Made by a program: the position numbers and the translations under genes. From CAZJTL01 sp964548905 (GTDB lineage Bacteria; Cyanobacteriota; Cyanobacteriia; Cyanobacteriales; Xenococcaceae): a DNA stretch of 12,837 nt. Each line of letters begins with the position of its first letter. The stretch's first letter is position 1. The stretch covers positions 1-12,837 of the forward strand of contig CAZJTL010000152.1 of the NCBI GenBank assembly GCA_964548905.1. The letters are read 5' to 3'. Below the pieces are notes generated by a model. The model did not search any database. It saw only the letters and a program-made list of their open reading frames with translations, and was not told the DNA's origin. Below are positions 1 to 6,031 of the stretch, one piece after another.

Positions 1-49
1 GTCTTGAATTATTTTCTCTTATTTTGTTCTGACTTTTGCAAGAGGTCTA
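1..49. repeat. Left copy of a 49-bp terminal inverted repeat (probable insertion-sequence end)
   Basis: Bases 1-49 are the exact reverse complement of 12786-12834. Read outward from the window, each copy starts TAGACCTCTTGCAAAAGTC. Identity stops abruptly at base 50, inside the minus-strand reading frame that starts at 242. A sharp boundary inside two unrelated genes, with the same sequence facing inward at both, is what an insertion-sequence end gives when assembly stops at repeated copies. The TA next to the boundary could be a target dinucleotide. No transposase lies inside the window, so the family cannot be assigned. A chimeric join made in amplification or assembly is the main alternative. 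Confidence 0.75.
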
Positions 50-242
50 ATGATTCTTCAATGATGTTAGAACATGTTTGTTGTGAATAGATATCACTAG
101 TTGCCAGACTGGGAGGACAAAAATCTCGAAGATTTTGTAAGTAATGGCTGTAGTCGTCGTCTGGAGTTAGGGCATAAACATTGGATACGATCGTGACAGT
201 AAATATCAAGCTGGTAGAAAAGAGTTTGATAGCCATAACCAT
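9..242 (-). pseudogene. Small secreted protein, C-terminus replaced by the terminal repeat
   Basis: The ATG at 242 opens a 77-residue frame, and a second in-frame ATG follows at codon 3. Residues 3-24 form a clear signal peptide: a lysine, a hydrophobic core (LFSTSLIFTVTIV), then SNVYA before LTPDDD, a plausible signal peptidase I site. The mature part is short and polar, with two cysteines (42 and 57) that could form a disulfide after export. Only residues 1-64 look native. The last 13, beginning DLLQKSEQ, come from the 49-bp repeat and are identical to the last 12 or 13 residues of the broken glnN frame at the other end. The original protein was therefore probably longer, with its 3' end displaced or lost. 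I do not recognise the family. Confidence 0.6.
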
Positions 243-522
243 AGTTTGAGTTATTTTTGATTTACTTAAACCAGGCTAATCAACAATATCTTTACTTCAC
301 CGTTACTGCGATCGCACTCTTCTAGTGATAACAGTATTTAGCTATCAGCACTTCAGCTATCAGAAGGGAGCAGGCATGTGTTCTCTTTTTTTAACCGTAA
401 ATTTGTTAATACTTGCCGAATTTTAGGGAACTATAGTTAAATAAACAACATAATCCGCCAAATTTAAAATTATTACTTCAACCCTATCAATAAATAATCT
501 AATCCTTGAGAAAATTGAATTT

Positions 523-1395
523 ATGTTTTCAATCTATATTTTGACCTATAACGAAGAAATAGAAATTGCCGAATGTATTGAATCTGGATTACTCTGTGAT
601 GACATTATTGTAGTTGACTCTTTTAGTTCAGACCGTACTATTGAAATCGCTTCTCGCTATCGGGTACGAATCTTTCAACATAAATTTGAAAGTCATGGCA
701 AACAACGTACCTGGATGTTAAATGAGATTGATACCAAATACGAATGGGTATATATTCTTGAAGCAGACGAACGCATGACTCCAGAATTGTTTCAGGAATG
801 TCAACAAACAATCCAAACAGCAGAGGCGATCGGCTACTACGTCGCTGAAAGAGTTATGTTTATGGATCGGTGGATTCGCTATAGTACCCAGTACCCTCGA
901 TATCAAATGCGTCTATTCAAAAAGGGTAAGGTTTGGTTTACCGATTATGGTCATACTGAAAGAGAAGTTTGCGAAGGTGAAACAGGATTCCTCAAACAAA
1001 CCTATCCTCACTATACCTCTGGAAAAGGCTTAGCTCGCTGGATTGACAAACATAACCGCTACTCTACTGATGAAGCATGGGAAACTATTTGCCAGCTAGA
1101 GGAAGGGAAAATTGATTGGTACGATCTGTTTTTGGGAAAATCTGAAGTAGATAAAAGAAGAGCTTTAAAAGATTTATCTCTGCGTTTGCCGTTTCGACCT
1201 CTGATTCGCTGGATTTATATGTATTTTATTTTAGGTGGTATTTTAGACGGTAAGGCAGGTTTTGCTTGGTGTACGCTGCAAGCTTTCTATGAATATTTAA
1301 TTTTGCTAAAAGTAGCAGAAATCAAAAGAAATAGCCAAGTTAATCTTAAAGAAACCTCTAGCATCGATCGCTCGCTGTTAACTCAGGCTAAATAA
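523..1395 (+). CDS. Family 2 glycosyltransferase, WaaE/KdtX-like
   Basis: This 290-residue protein has a GT-A nucleotide-sugar-binding fold of the type found in lipopolysaccharide-core beta-1,4-glucosyltransferases (WaaE/KdtX) and their many cyanobacterial relatives. Visible marks are the opening strand with YNEE at 9-12, IIVVDSFSSD at 28-37, and LEADER at 79-84. LEADER stands where relatives carry LDADE, so the first acidic residue is Glu rather than Asp while the second (Asp82) is kept. The end, roughly 225-275 (RPLIRWIYMYFILGG, LDGKAG, AFYEYLILLK), is the conserved membrane-associated C-terminus of this subgroup. It probably adds a sugar to a lipid-linked or cell-surface glycan at the inner face of the plasma membrane; donor and acceptor cannot be read from sequence. 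The ATG is preceded by TTGAGAAAA, a weak ribosome site. It stands alone, with no glycan cluster around it. Confidence 0.85.
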   Translation: MFSIYILTYNEEIEIAECIESGLLCDDIIVVDSFSSDRTIEIASRYRVRIFQHKFESHGKQRTWMLNEIDTKYEWVYILEADERMTPELFQECQQTIQTAEAIGYYVAERVMFMDRWIRYSTQYPRYQMRLFKKGKVWFTDYGHTEREVCEGETGFLKQTYPHYTSGKGLARWIDKHNRYSTDEAWETICQLEEGKIDWYDLFLGKSEVDKRRALKDLSLRLPFRPLIRWIYMYFILGGILDGKAGFAWCTLQAFYEYLILLKVAEIKRNSQVNLKETSSIDRSLLTQAK

Positions 1396-1733
1396 TCATT
1401 GTGCGATCGCTAATTTTGTAGGGACTGTGTTAAAAGTCAGGCGATCGCATCAATTCAATCCTTGATTCAGTAATGTCAATTTTTTGTTACAAATACTTGC
1501 TATTTGAGTTTGCGTAGAAGCTCGGATAAATTAGCGAAATATAAAATAAATATTATTAGCAAAAATCAGTGAAATACCCCTGGCAAAAAGACTTTGAGAT
1601 CGGAGAAAATTTTATTTAATCAGCCTAAACTTTGGATAAGCAAGCATAAATTAATTAAACAAGCAAAAGAAAACGAAAAAATGCTTATCTAAACTTTGGG
1701 TCAATCGTTCACACACTTTTAAATACAGTTAAA
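1396..1733. other. Gene-free region with HIP1 sites and a repeat-flanked hairpin
   Basis: There is no credible reading frame here. Two HIP1 octamers lie at 1403-1410 and 1441-1448. At 1625-1699 an 11-bp direct repeat (CTAAACTTTGG at 1625-1635 and 1689-1699) brackets an 8-bp inverted repeat (GATAAGCA at 1635-1642, TGCTTATC at 1682-1689) around an A-rich loop. It lies 35 bp before the zinc-ribbon gene and could be part of that gene's leader. I see no consensus promoter or intrinsic terminator. Confidence 0.5.
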
Positions 1734-1940
1734 ATGAGTAATTGCCTGAGTTGTTCCTCTCGACTTCTGCGCCATTTTGGTCAGGGAAAAGTTTACTGGT
1801 ATTGTCAATGTTGTCGTCAAGAAATGCCAAATTTTTTGAGCATTGCTGAGAATCGCGATCGCCGTCAAGAATTAGAACGCCTGCTTAGTTTTTCTTGCTT
1901 AGAACAAATTGCACTCAATTCCAAGCCACAAACAAAATAG
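1734..1940 (+). CDS. Short zinc-ribbon protein, cyanobacterial type
   Basis: The protein has 68 residues. An N-terminal CLSC (Cys4, Cys7) and a second knuckle CQCC (Cys24, Cys27, with an extra Cys26) give a two-CxxC zinc ribbon of about 24 residues. The signature YWYC followed by CRQEMPN is, to my knowledge, typical of a group of small cyanobacterial proteins of unknown function. The C-terminal half (from about residue 38) is charged and probably helical, with one isolated Cys55. There is no signal peptide or membrane segment, so it should be cytoplasmic. DNA, RNA or protein binding are all possible and none is shown. It converges on corA with only 24 bp between the two stop codons, and no strong terminator is visible between them. 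Confidence 0.7.
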   Translation: MSNCLSCSSRLLRHFGQGKVYWYCQCCRQEMPNFLSIAENRDRRQELERLLSFSCLEQIALNSKPQTK

Positions 1941-1964
1941 CGAACAGAAAAATTATGACTAGCG

Positions 1965-3137
1965 TTAATTTCGCTTCACAGTAGAGACATTATTAAACCA
2001 ACCGCGTCGCCAGAAAAAGAAAATTAGACTGGAGGCGATCGTCAGCATTACTGTCCAACATAGAGGATAACCCCAATACCAGTTTAATTCGGGCATATTC
2101 CAAGGCGATTTATCCGTATTAAAATTCATTCCATAGATTCCCGCCACAAAGGTAAGAGGAATAAAAATAGTCGAAATTACAGTCAGTAATTTCATAATTT
2201 CGTTCATTTTGTTCCCCACCGCCGATAAATAAACATCGGTTAAACTGGCAGCTAATTCTCGGTACGTTTCGACCATATCAATAATTTGTACCATATGGTC
2301 GTAGCAGTCTCGCAGATAAATTAACACATCCGCGCTAATTAAATCGCTACCATCTCTAATTAAAGCGTTAATAGCATCTCTTTGCGGCCAAATAGCACGA
2401 CGCAGAGCTAACAATTCTCTTTTAATTTGATATATCTGTGCTAAAGTTTTCTCGGTAGGATGAAACACCACATCATCTTCGAGTGATTCGAGTTTTTCTC
2501 CGTACATTTCTAGGACGGGAAAATAACCATCAATAATGGCATCCCATAAGGCATAAGCAAGATAGTCTGCTTGTTTGTGACGAATAATTCCTTTGTTGTA
2601 GCGAATGCGTTTACGTACTGGCTCGAAACAATCTCTGCTTGCTTCTTCTTGTACTGTTAATAAATAATACTTTCCTAAGACAAAACTAACTTGCTCAAGC
2701 CAAAATCCTTTACCATGTTCCTTGAGCATTGCCATGTGAGTAATGATTACCAGTTGATCTTGATAGTCTTCTACTTTTGGTCTTTGTGGGACGTTAACAA
2801 TATCTTCGAGAACCAGAGGATGTAGATTGAATACTTTGCCCAAACTTTGTAAGATATCTTCACTACCCAGTCCAACCACATCAATCCAAGAGACTGATTC
2901 AGTATCTAAATAATTAGCACAAGCTTCAGGGGTAATATTTTTAAGGCGATCGAGATGTTCTTGGTTGTAATCAATGAGAACAATCTTTGATGGTGCAGCA
3001 CCTTCTTCAATACTAAGCGTTCCTGGCATACTACCAGGGCGATCGTAAGAATAGTTAAAGAGATCGTCATCATCATCTTTATTTTGTTTATTTTGTACTG
3101 ATGAAGTCTGCATCTGCAATCTTGTGTTTCTTATCAA
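1965..3137 (-). CDS. corA: CorA family magnesium/divalent-cation channel
   Basis: This is a 390-residue inner-membrane channel for Mg2+ (and Co2+ or Ni2+ in some members), which works as a pentamer. The decisive mark is the selectivity signature YGMNF at 335-339. It sits at the end of a first membrane helix (about 315-335) and is followed by a short outside loop ending in NMPEL, then a second helix (about 355-376) and a basic tail (WRRGWF). The N-terminal cytoplasmic domain is complete, with LEDI at 110-113 and a long helical region at about 205-310. The length is slightly above usual because of an Asp-rich N-terminal stretch (DDDDD at 21-25). The best start is TTG at 3137: an in-frame stop precedes it and GAGG lies 9 nt upstream. 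The ATG eight codons inside has no such site. It probably forms an operon with the gene ending at 3169. Confidence 0.93.
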   Translation of the reverse strand: MIRNTRLQMQTSSVQNKQNKDDDDDLFNYSYDRPGSMPGTLSIEEGAAPSKIVLIDYNQEHLDRLKNITPEACANYLDTESVSWIDVVGLGSEDILQSLGKVFNLHPLVLEDIVNVPQRPKVEDYQDQLVIITHMAMLKEHGKGFWLEQVSFVLGKYYLLTVQEEASRDCFEPVRKRIRYNKGIIRHKQADYLAYALWDAIIDGYFPVLEMYGEKLESLEDDVVFHPTEKTLAQIYQIKRELLALRRAIWPQRDAINALIRDGSDLISADVLIYLRDCYDHMVQIIDMVETYRELAASLTDVYLSAVGNKMNEIMKLLTVISTIFIPLTFVAGIYGMNFNTDKSPWNMPELNWYWGYPLCWTVMLTIASSLIFFFWRRGWFNNVSTVKRN

Positions 3138-3146
3138 CGGGAACTA

Positions 3147-3150
3147 CCTC
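3147..3150 (-). promoter_or_regulatory. Ribosome-binding site supporting the TTG start of corA
   Basis: On the minus strand the sequence reads GAGG, nine bases, then TTG (3137). It is the only good Shine-Dalgarno match near the N-terminus. The next methionine codon inside the gene is preceded by AACACAAGATTGCAG, which has none. An in-frame TAG overlaps the end of this site, so translation cannot start further upstream. Confidence 0.6.
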
Positions 3151-3168
3151 AACACGATCTTCTTTTTA

Positions 3169-3507
3169 TTATCGATCGCGAAAAGCTACCTGTTCATGCA
3201 GCCATTCTGCAATCATTTGAGGACAATTTCTTTTAAACCAGCGTACAGCAAAAACTCTAAATACTGGTTTAGTCATAGTGGCGATCGATTTCATCAATCG
3301 ATTAAGAGGTTGGGTATGGAAATTTTTATCAATCAGATTAACCGAACCAATATCATAAAGACAATCTAGAATTAATCTAACTGTTACTTCTTCTTTTTCT
3401 ACTAATTGTTGTAGCAACAGCAATACGTCACGCATCTTGTCCTGTTGCATTTTAGTCTTTTCAGCTATTCTGCAAATTGGTGCTGTTTTTTCTGGGTATG
3501 CGAGCAT
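3169..3507 (-). CDS. Conserved cyanobacterial protein of unknown function, upstream of corA
   Basis: The protein has 112 residues and no signal peptide or membrane helix. Residues 18-50 are helical and rich in Lys, Glu and Leu. The second half carries a run that resembles proteins I remember from many cyanobacteria: CLYDIGSVNLID (49-60), PLNR (67-70), TKPVFRVFAVRWFKRNCP (79-96) and EWLHEQVAF (101-109). The basic and aromatic segment at 84-95 could bind a membrane surface or nucleic acid, but this is inference. It ends 31 bp before the corA start on the same strand, so the two are probably co-transcribed and a link to cation handling is possible. The start could also be Met20 or Met25, as no strong ribosome site marks the first ATG. 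Confidence 0.65.
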   Translation of the reverse strand: MLAYPEKTAPICRIAEKTKMQQDKMRDVLLLLQQLVEKEEVTVRLILDCLYDIGSVNLIDKNFHTQPLNRLMKSIATMTKPVFRVFAVRWFKRNCPQMIAEWLHEQVAFRDR

Positions 3508-3877
3508 AAGAATAGAACTTATTGATTTAATCTTACTTATTTAAGTCATAACTTGTAATGTTTCTAAATGTCATCAATAATTATGACCATTTTCAATATT
3601 CCAAGCTAATAAAGTAGACAATAATTACTGAGATCGCTCTGCAATTAATCATCAGAATTTATAGTCCTATCAGCTATGAACAACCTATGGTTTAAGATAT
3701 AGTATAGTTATCTCGATCGATAATGATTTCAGTTTGAAAATTTTAGTTGTATCTCTATACATTTTTCAAACTTGGTAAGCTTGGCAGTTTTGGTAGATGG
3801 CTTCTTGTTTGGGGAAGACATTAGACCTTGGTTAATTTTTAGAAATTAGTAATCGCTTTGTTTTCATTCTAGCCTTT
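3508..3877. other. Gene-free region between divergent genes, with a 10-bp inverted repeat
   Basis: This AT-rich stretch separates the minus-strand corA pair from the plus-strand membrane protein, so it should hold promoters in both directions. It contains a perfect inverted repeat, AGTTTGAAAA at 3731-3740 and TTTTCAAACT at 3763-3772, with a 22-nt gap. The gap holds CTATACAT, a possible -10. A TATAGTATAGTTAT run lies just upstream at about 3700-3712. The symmetry could be an operator or a leader hairpin. Nothing else stands out. Confidence 0.4.
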
Positions 3878-4312
3878 ATGAGAGACATTCAAACTGCCCT
3901 CAAGCCAAGTACTAATATTACTTTGATTATTTTTTCTGGTTTGATAATTGCCGTAACTTTCTTCAATAGCTCTGCTCTTCAATTATTTTTCGTATTGTTT
4001 GGCTTAATCTTTGGTATCGCCGCAGGAATAATTCAAGTTTTAAGCTACCGAGAATCACCTAGTAGATTTATTTCAGCTCAATCTATGGTTGAAATCCGCA
4101 ATGTTTTAATTTCAACTAATTGGGGACAAAAGTATATTCGCCTTTATTGGATTGGTAATGGCATTTTTGTTATGGTGCAGTTTTATTGTCATGGTAATTG
4201 GCTGATTAATTTTTTAACAATGCATTTTACTTTTTTATTGATCAGAGAACTGATTACCTTAAAAACTACATTCGATCTACAGGAAATGGCAAAAATAGGG
4301 AATAGGGAATAG
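3878..4312 (+). CDS. Membrane protein of unknown function, four predicted helices
   Basis: The protein has 144 residues. Hydrophobic segments lie at about 13-30, 34-54, 87-104 and 106-125, with polar loops between, so a small four-helix inner-membrane protein is likely. The middle loop (SPSRFISAQSMVEIRNVLISTNWGQ) is the most distinctive part. I do not recognise the family. The ATG at 3878 is the first available, but no good ribosome site precedes it. The last residues (IGNRE) and the stop codon are encoded by the first units of a 7-bp repeat array beginning at 4298. The repeat has therefore invaded or replaced the 3' end, and the original C-terminus may have differed. A second small membrane gene follows on the same strand. 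Confidence 0.6.
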   Translation: MRDIQTALKPSTNITLIIFSGLIIAVTFFNSSALQLFFVLFGLIFGIAAGIIQVLSYRESPSRFISAQSMVEIRNVLISTNWGQKYIRLYWIGNGIFVMVQFYCHGNWLINFLTMHFTFLLIRELITLKTTFDLQEMAKIGNRE

Positions 4313-4367
4313 GGAACAGGAAACAGGGAACAGGGAACAGAGAACAGGCAATAGGCAATAGGCAATA
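4298..4367. repeat. Ten-unit 7-bp short tandem repeat (STRR type)
   Basis: Ten successive 7-bp units can be read in register: GGGAATA twice, GGGAACA, GGAAACA, GGGAACA twice, GAGAACA, then GGCAATA three times. Cyanobacteria are known for such heptanucleotide STRR sequences. The variants lie in blocks, as expected from slippage or local duplication. The array overlaps the end of the preceding reading frame, whose stop codon TAG lies at 4310-4312. Confidence 0.9.
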
Positions 4368-4464
4368 GTAATCTCTTTGCTGATAGCTGATAACTTATTG
4401 TATAGACACCATTGACGATCGCTCTATATCTAATTAAGTTTGATTATTTATAGACTGAAAATTC

Positions 4465-4782
4465 ATGGAAAACCTTAAACAATCTCTTAGATACAACAAA
4501 TTTAGCTTTGGTATAGTTTTAACCATCGCCATTGACATATTTGTAGTAGCTTTATTTCAAGTTTTTGCTCTGTTTTTTAAAACCTTACTTAACTATGTAG
4601 ATTTTGTTTTTCTAGGATTTGGCTTAATTCAAATAGTTTATATGTTGCCTCTTATTCTTTTACTAAAGAGAAAGCAACAAGTGGATCTACTGAAAGGAGT
4701 AGTCTATACTGTCAAAACCACAGCTTTTCTCACTAGTCCTTGCTGGATCTTTTTATTGTTCTATTTTCTGCTTTTTAGATAA
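4465..4782 (+). CDS. Small conserved membrane protein, three predicted helices
   Basis: This protein of 105 residues has hydrophobic segments at about 16-40, 45-67 and 84-103. Between the second and third helices is a basic loop, LLKRKQQVDLLKGV (65-78). The layout of IQIVYMLPLILLLKRK, then LLKGV, then a last helix with an S/G-P/G-C-W turn resembles a group of short cyanobacterial membrane proteins I have seen, none with a known function. The ATG at 4465 follows an AT-rich leader with only weak ribosome-site character. The gene lies 152 bp beyond the previous membrane-protein gene, with the 7-bp repeat array between them, so co-transcription is possible but not evident. Confidence 0.6.
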   Translation: MENLKQSLRYNKFSFGIVLTIAIDIFVVALFQVFALFFKTLLNYVDFVFLGFGLIQIVYMLPLILLLKRKQQVDLLKGVVYTVKTTAFLTSPCWIFLLFYFLLFR

Positions 4783-4824
4783 AAGTAGTTATTAGTTATT
4801 AGCTATCGGCTGACTGCTAAGTAG

Positions 4825-4955
4825 TTGCACAAAATTAAATTCACAGGTGAGGGTAGGCAAAAGGCTTTCTTGCAATAGGCAAGAGAAAGGGTAGGCAAAA
4901 GGCTTTCTTGCAATAGGCAAGAGAAAATACAATTTGTGTAATTAATTTTGTTTAG
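4825..4955. mobile_element. MITE-like element: inverted ends enclosing two 38-bp tandem units
   Basis: Two exact 38-bp units lie head to tail at 4851-4888 and 4889-4926. Each contains a hairpin, TCTTGC-AATAG-GCAAGA. The pair is enclosed by an imperfect inverted repeat: the reverse complement of the left arm (about 4829-4845, ending ATTCACA) matches the right arm (4935-4951, starting TGTGTAATT) at 15 of 17 positions. There is no reading frame inside. Inverted ends, hairpin-forming repeats and small size suggest a non-autonomous mobile or amplified element. I see no clear target duplication. Confidence 0.6.
4851..4926. repeat. Exact 38-bp tandem duplication with internal hairpin
   Basis: The unit begins GGGTAGGCAAAAGGC and ends GGCAAGAGAAA. 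Both copies are identical over all 38 bases, which implies recent duplication or active homogenisation. Each unit holds a 6-bp stem with a 5-nt loop. The length recalls the long tandem repeats (LTRR) of cyanobacteria, but the sequence cannot be assigned to a named family from memory. Confidence 0.9.
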
Positions 4956-4966
4956 GCACTTATAAG

Positions 4967-4987
4967 CTATGAACTATGAACTATGAA
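4967..4987. repeat. Three-unit 7-bp tandem repeat
   Basis: CTATGAA is repeated three times without variation. It lies 40 bp beyond the 38-bp repeats and just outside the 3' end of the convergent gene at 5001. It has the same period as the array at 4298 but a different unit. Confidence 0.85.
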
Positions 4988-5000
4988 CAAAATGCTATAT

Positions 5001-5357
5001 CTATCTTTGGTGTTGAATATCTATAATAAAATTCACCAATAAAATAGCTAACAAAATTGTTTCTATAGAAGTTGAATTTCTTTGTTCGTATCCGAGTACA
5101 TTTTTGCTAGTCAATATAGGAAAATTAATATCTTCAAATAGACCTCGTTGGTAATTATTTAAATAGTAAAAATTTGCTAATGTATATAAGTGATTTCTTG
5201 GTCGATCGAATGTGTATATTCTTTTTTGTGTATTTATTTCCTGATAAAGATAAGTTTCCTGAAAGTTTTCTCGACTAGCATTTAAAAAAAATATCAAAGT
5301 GAACAAGGTCAATAAAACTAGCAAAATCCGAGGAGCATATTTTAGTTTTAAAGCCAT
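5001..5357 (-). CDS. Protein of unknown function with terminal membrane segments
   Basis: This protein of 118 residues begins with a basic N-terminus (MALKLKYAPR), followed by a long hydrophobic helix at about 10-27. That helix acts either as a signal anchor or as an uncleaved signal, since no clean cleavage site follows. The middle, about 28-90, is polar and unusually rich in Tyr and Asn, as in extracytoplasmic domains. A second hydrophobic segment lies at about 98-113. A hairpin topology with the middle outside the cytoplasm is plausible. On the minus strand GAGAGG lies about 12 nt before the ATG and supports the start. I do not recognise the family. The AT-rich codon use could mark foreign or fast-evolving DNA, but it matches the neighbouring non-coding DNA too. 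Confidence 0.55.
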   Translation of the reverse strand: MALKLKYAPRILLVLLTLFTLIFFLNASRENFQETYLYQEINTQKRIYTFDRPRNHLYTLANFYYLNNYQRGLFEDINFPILTSKNVLGYEQRNSTSIETILLAILLVNFIIDIQHQR

Positions 5358-5800
5358 ACTTTTCTTCTACCTCTCGGAAATAATGGCAATTAATTCAATA
5401 TTTATTATTTTTCTTTCTTATTGTTATCTTACTGTTAATTATTTTTTCTCAAAATACGTTTTTGTTGTATTTATCTAATCTTTATTTTGTTAACCAATAT
5501 AAAAACTTATAATTGTAAATATATATTAACCAGTTAATTAAGGATGAAAAACCCAGAGCAATAAAGGTTCCAATATTTAAAACGATCGCTTTTTATTTTG
5601 CTTACAAAAATTCATCAAATAATCTCCAGTTTTCTTGAATCGTATCGATGCGATTTCTGCACTATAAGTCTTATAATTGCTATTTTTCGCCTTATATCGG
5701 TAATTGTTCCTGATAATCTAAACTTATAGCCTTATTAATACTTAGCGATCAAGCTAACTTCATCTGAGCTTTATCAATTTAGTATTCTGTTAACAAATTT
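5358..5800. other. Long AT-rich gene-free region between divergent genes
   Basis: About 440 bp lie between the minus-strand gene ending here and the metallothionein operator. I find no credible coding frame, RNA gene or repeat. The left part should hold the promoter of the 5001-5357 gene. The right part leads into the SmtB-type operator at 5801. HIP1 half-sites (CGATCG) occur near 5584. Confidence 0.4.
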
Positions 5801-5826
5801 AATATATGAACATTTGTTCAGATGTT
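5801..5826 (+). promoter_or_regulatory. SmtB/ZiaR-type 12-2-12 operator
   Basis: AATATATGAACA, two bases (TT), then TGTTCAGATGTT form the imperfect inverted repeat bound by zinc-sensing ArsR/SmtB repressors (12-2-12 form, core TGAACA and TGTTCA). The core half-sites are perfectly symmetrical; the outer bases differ at a few positions. The right half-site abuts the -10 box, so a bound repressor would block RNA polymerase. The metallothionein ATG starts 40 bp downstream, and the matching repressor gene is in the same transcript. Confidence 0.85.
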
Positions 5827-5831
5827 ATAAT
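5826..5831 (+). promoter_or_regulatory. -10 box of the metallothionein operon
   Basis: A perfect TATAAT lies at the right edge of the operator. No consensus -35 is seen at the expected distance (about 5803-5808, within the operator). This fits a promoter governed by the repressor. Transcription would start at about 5838, giving a leader of roughly 30 nt. Confidence 0.65.
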
Positions 5832-5866
5832 TTAGTCATCAATTCAATTATTGAGTGCTAAAAGCT

Positions 5867-6031
5867 ATGACTACCGTTACTTCTATGAAATGTGCTTGCA
5901 ATAGCTGCTTATGTGTCGTTTCTTTAGCAGATGCGATCGAAAAAAATGGGAAATACTATTGCTGTGAAGCTTGTGCCAACGGACATGTAGGTGAAAAAGG
6001 TTGTGGACATACAGGATGCACCTGTGGCTAA
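5867..6031 (+). CDS. smtA: SmtA/BmtA-type metallothionein
   Basis: This 54-residue cytoplasmic protein binds zinc (and cadmium or copper) in a Cys/His cluster. Its ten cysteines and two histidines follow the Synechococcus SmtA pattern: KCACNSCLC (Cys9, 11, 14, 16), YYCCEACANGH (Cys32, 33, 36, His40) and GCGHTGCTC (Cys46, His48, Cys51, 53). SmtA holds four zinc ions in one cluster, and all ligand positions I recall are kept. The ATG at 5867 is the natural start, although the ribosome site (TTGAG about 11 nt upstream) is weak. It is the first gene after the 12-2-12 operator. Its 3' end overlaps the start of the repressor gene on the same strand, which should couple their translation. It sequesters excess metal and buffers zinc. 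Confidence 0.95.
   Translation: MTTVTSMKCACNSCLCVVSLADAIEKNGKYYCCEACANGHVGEKGCGHTGCTCG

Noticed and set aside
3124..3369. Plus-strand 81-residue frame
   Set aside because: It lies antisense to the corA 5' end and the 112-residue gene, with no ribosome site and no recognisable motif.
4298..4926. Possible CRISPR array
   Set aside because: The 7-bp and 38-bp repeats are directly tandem with no unique spacers between them, and no cas genes are present.
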